This document shows, in pieces, positions 43,690-44,013 of a stretch of DNA of 44,013 bases. The stretch lies in contig JAQBNG010000201.1 in assembly GCA_028288675.1 (NCBI GenBank), forward strand, positions 1-44,013, in the 5' to 3' direction. The translations under genes were made by a program, and so were the position numbers. Numbering within the stretch: the stretch's first letter is position 1; every line of letters begins with the position of its first letter. The DNA is from Flavisolibacter sp. (GTDB lineage: Bacteria > Bacteroidota > Bacteroidia > Chitinophagales > Chitinophagaceae). Below the pieces are notes generated by a model, which saw nothing but the letters and a program-made list of their open reading frames with translations, was not told the DNA's origin and did no database searches.

Positions 43690-43735
43690 TTAACGGTTCG
43701 GGCTTTTGTCAAGCATGAAAAATTTTAACGGTTAA
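43690..43735. repeat. Two TTAACGGTT repeats
   Basis: TTAACGGTT occurs at 43690-43698 and again at 43725-43733, the second inside the palindrome TTAAC-G-GTTAA (43725-43735). They sit between the transposase remnant and the 3' end of the NTF2-like gene. They may belong to the IS right end, or to a cassette-type recombination site, though the match to a standard attC core is poor. Confidence 0.35.
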
Positions 43736-43825
43736 AGCATCATAATTAAATATTTCACTTTTTTGATTTGTGCGTTAGTTTGTTTCCTCAATTTCTATAT
43801 CCATTCTTCTTAACAAGTCGTCTTC

Positions 43826-44013
43826 TTATGTGTAGATGTGTTTTACGTTACCGTCAAAGATTAAATTTCCTTGTAAATCCTTTACAATTTGGTGAACCGC
43901 TACTTCGAATGTTCCATTTGGTCTTTGGTTAAATCCGATTGGTTCAACTGTTGGATTTATTTCTGACCATTGTCTCGTCAAATATGCTCTTATTTCATTG
44001 TGTCTGCTTACAT
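43826..44013 (-). CDS. NTF2/SnoaL-like protein, C-terminal part, probably cut short by a stop codon
   Basis: The frame is open from the window edge to a TAA at 43828-43826, giving about 62 residues with the NTF2-like pattern HNEIRAYLTRQWSE, PNGTFEVAVHQIVKDLQGNLIFDG and HIYT. The conserved family ending normally continues as an acidic segment and RMDI-type strand. Here exactly that sequence follows in frame after the stop (EDDLLRRMDIEIEETN, up to a second stop at 43777-43775). The TAA therefore looks like a late nonsense mutation of a sense codon. The 5' end lies outside the window. Function unknown; relatives include many small-molecule-binding or isomerase-like proteins. Confidence 0.5.
   Translation of the reverse strand, partial: VSRHNEIRAYLTRQWSEINPTVEPIGFNQRPNGTFEVAVHQIVKDLQGNLIFDGNVKHIYT

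Larger units (their letters stand above)
42680..43745 (+). mobile_element. Remnant of an IS110-family insertion sequence
   Basis: Defined by the disrupted transposase. IS110 elements lack terminal inverted repeats and usually make no target duplication, so the ends cannot be fixed by eye; the limits given are approximate. It separates the catabolic block from an unrelated NTF2-like gene and may mark the edge of the locus. Confidence 0.5.

Noticed and set aside
1-44013. CRISPR arrays, tRNA, rRNA, prophage or conjugation genes
   Set aside because: No regular spacer-repeat arrays, cloverleaf sequences, rRNA-like stretches, or phage or transfer proteins were seen on either strand.

Overview
The window looks like chromosomal DNA from a Bacteroidota bacterium, probably of the Chitinophagaceae type. 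The reasons are a SusC/SusD outer-membrane pair, promoters with the Bacteroidota -7 element TAnnTTTG, few Shine-Dalgarno sequences, and A/T-rich gaps between densely packed genes. No rRNA, tRNA or CRISPR array was seen.

Layout: (a) 2-853, the 3' part of a DUF1963/YwqG-like gene on the plus strand. (b) 1046-36536, about 35 kb of uninterrupted minus-strand genes forming one carbohydrate/amino-compound utilisation locus. It holds an AraC-type regulator (1046-1912) and five operons read right to left: operon 1 (10413 to 2013: PhyH dioxygenase, beta-propeller protein, MFS transporter, Asp-box lipoprotein, FG-GAP protein, lambda-crystallin-type dehydrogenase); operon 2 (16167 to 10579: NagB-like, NagA, FucP-type transporter, GH20, CBM9-like protein); operon 3 (23493 to 16296: SusC, SusD, Asp-box protein, GxDLY/SGNH esterase); operon 4 (31050 to 23698: RidA, two 3-hydroxyacyl-CoA-dehydrogenase-family proteins, class III aminotransferase, M19 dipeptidase, ceramidase-like hydrolase, D-threonine-aldolase-type PLP enzyme); operon 5 (36536 to 31238: HEAT-repeat protein, HpcH aldolase, aldo/keto reductase, Gfo/Idh/MocA oxidoreductase, two SDRs). 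(c) 36714-37649, a divergent DHDPS/NAL-type aldolase. (d) 37744-42089, a GH28-like and a GH106-like hydrolase. (e) 42680-43659, a decayed IS110-type transposase. (f) 43826-44013, the end of an NTF2-like gene on the minus strand.

The most striking result is regulatory. The five operons each start behind the same composite site: a 9-bp element (consensus RATARTAYY), a second related element (ARTARYANN) exactly 24 bp downstream, and a TAnnTTTG -7 box exactly 28 bp further on. The spacing is identical in all five. A weaker sixth copy lies before the GH106 gene. This marks the block as a single regulon, probably switched on by one activator that binds over the -33 position; the local AraC protein is the obvious candidate.

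Working model (inference): an amino-sugar-containing glycan or glycoconjugate is bound and imported by SusCD, trimmed in the periplasm by GH20, the Asp-box proteins and an esterase, carried inward by two MFS permeases, and dismantled by NagA/NagB-like enzymes together with an unusual set of amidohydrolases, PLP enzymes, dehydrogenases and two aldolases. The substrate is not known. Several enzymes carry losses of catalytic residues (a 3-HAD paralogue, an SDR, the NagB-like protein, and the RIP arginine of both sialidase-like proteins), so a textbook sialic-acid or GlcNAc pathway is not a safe reading.
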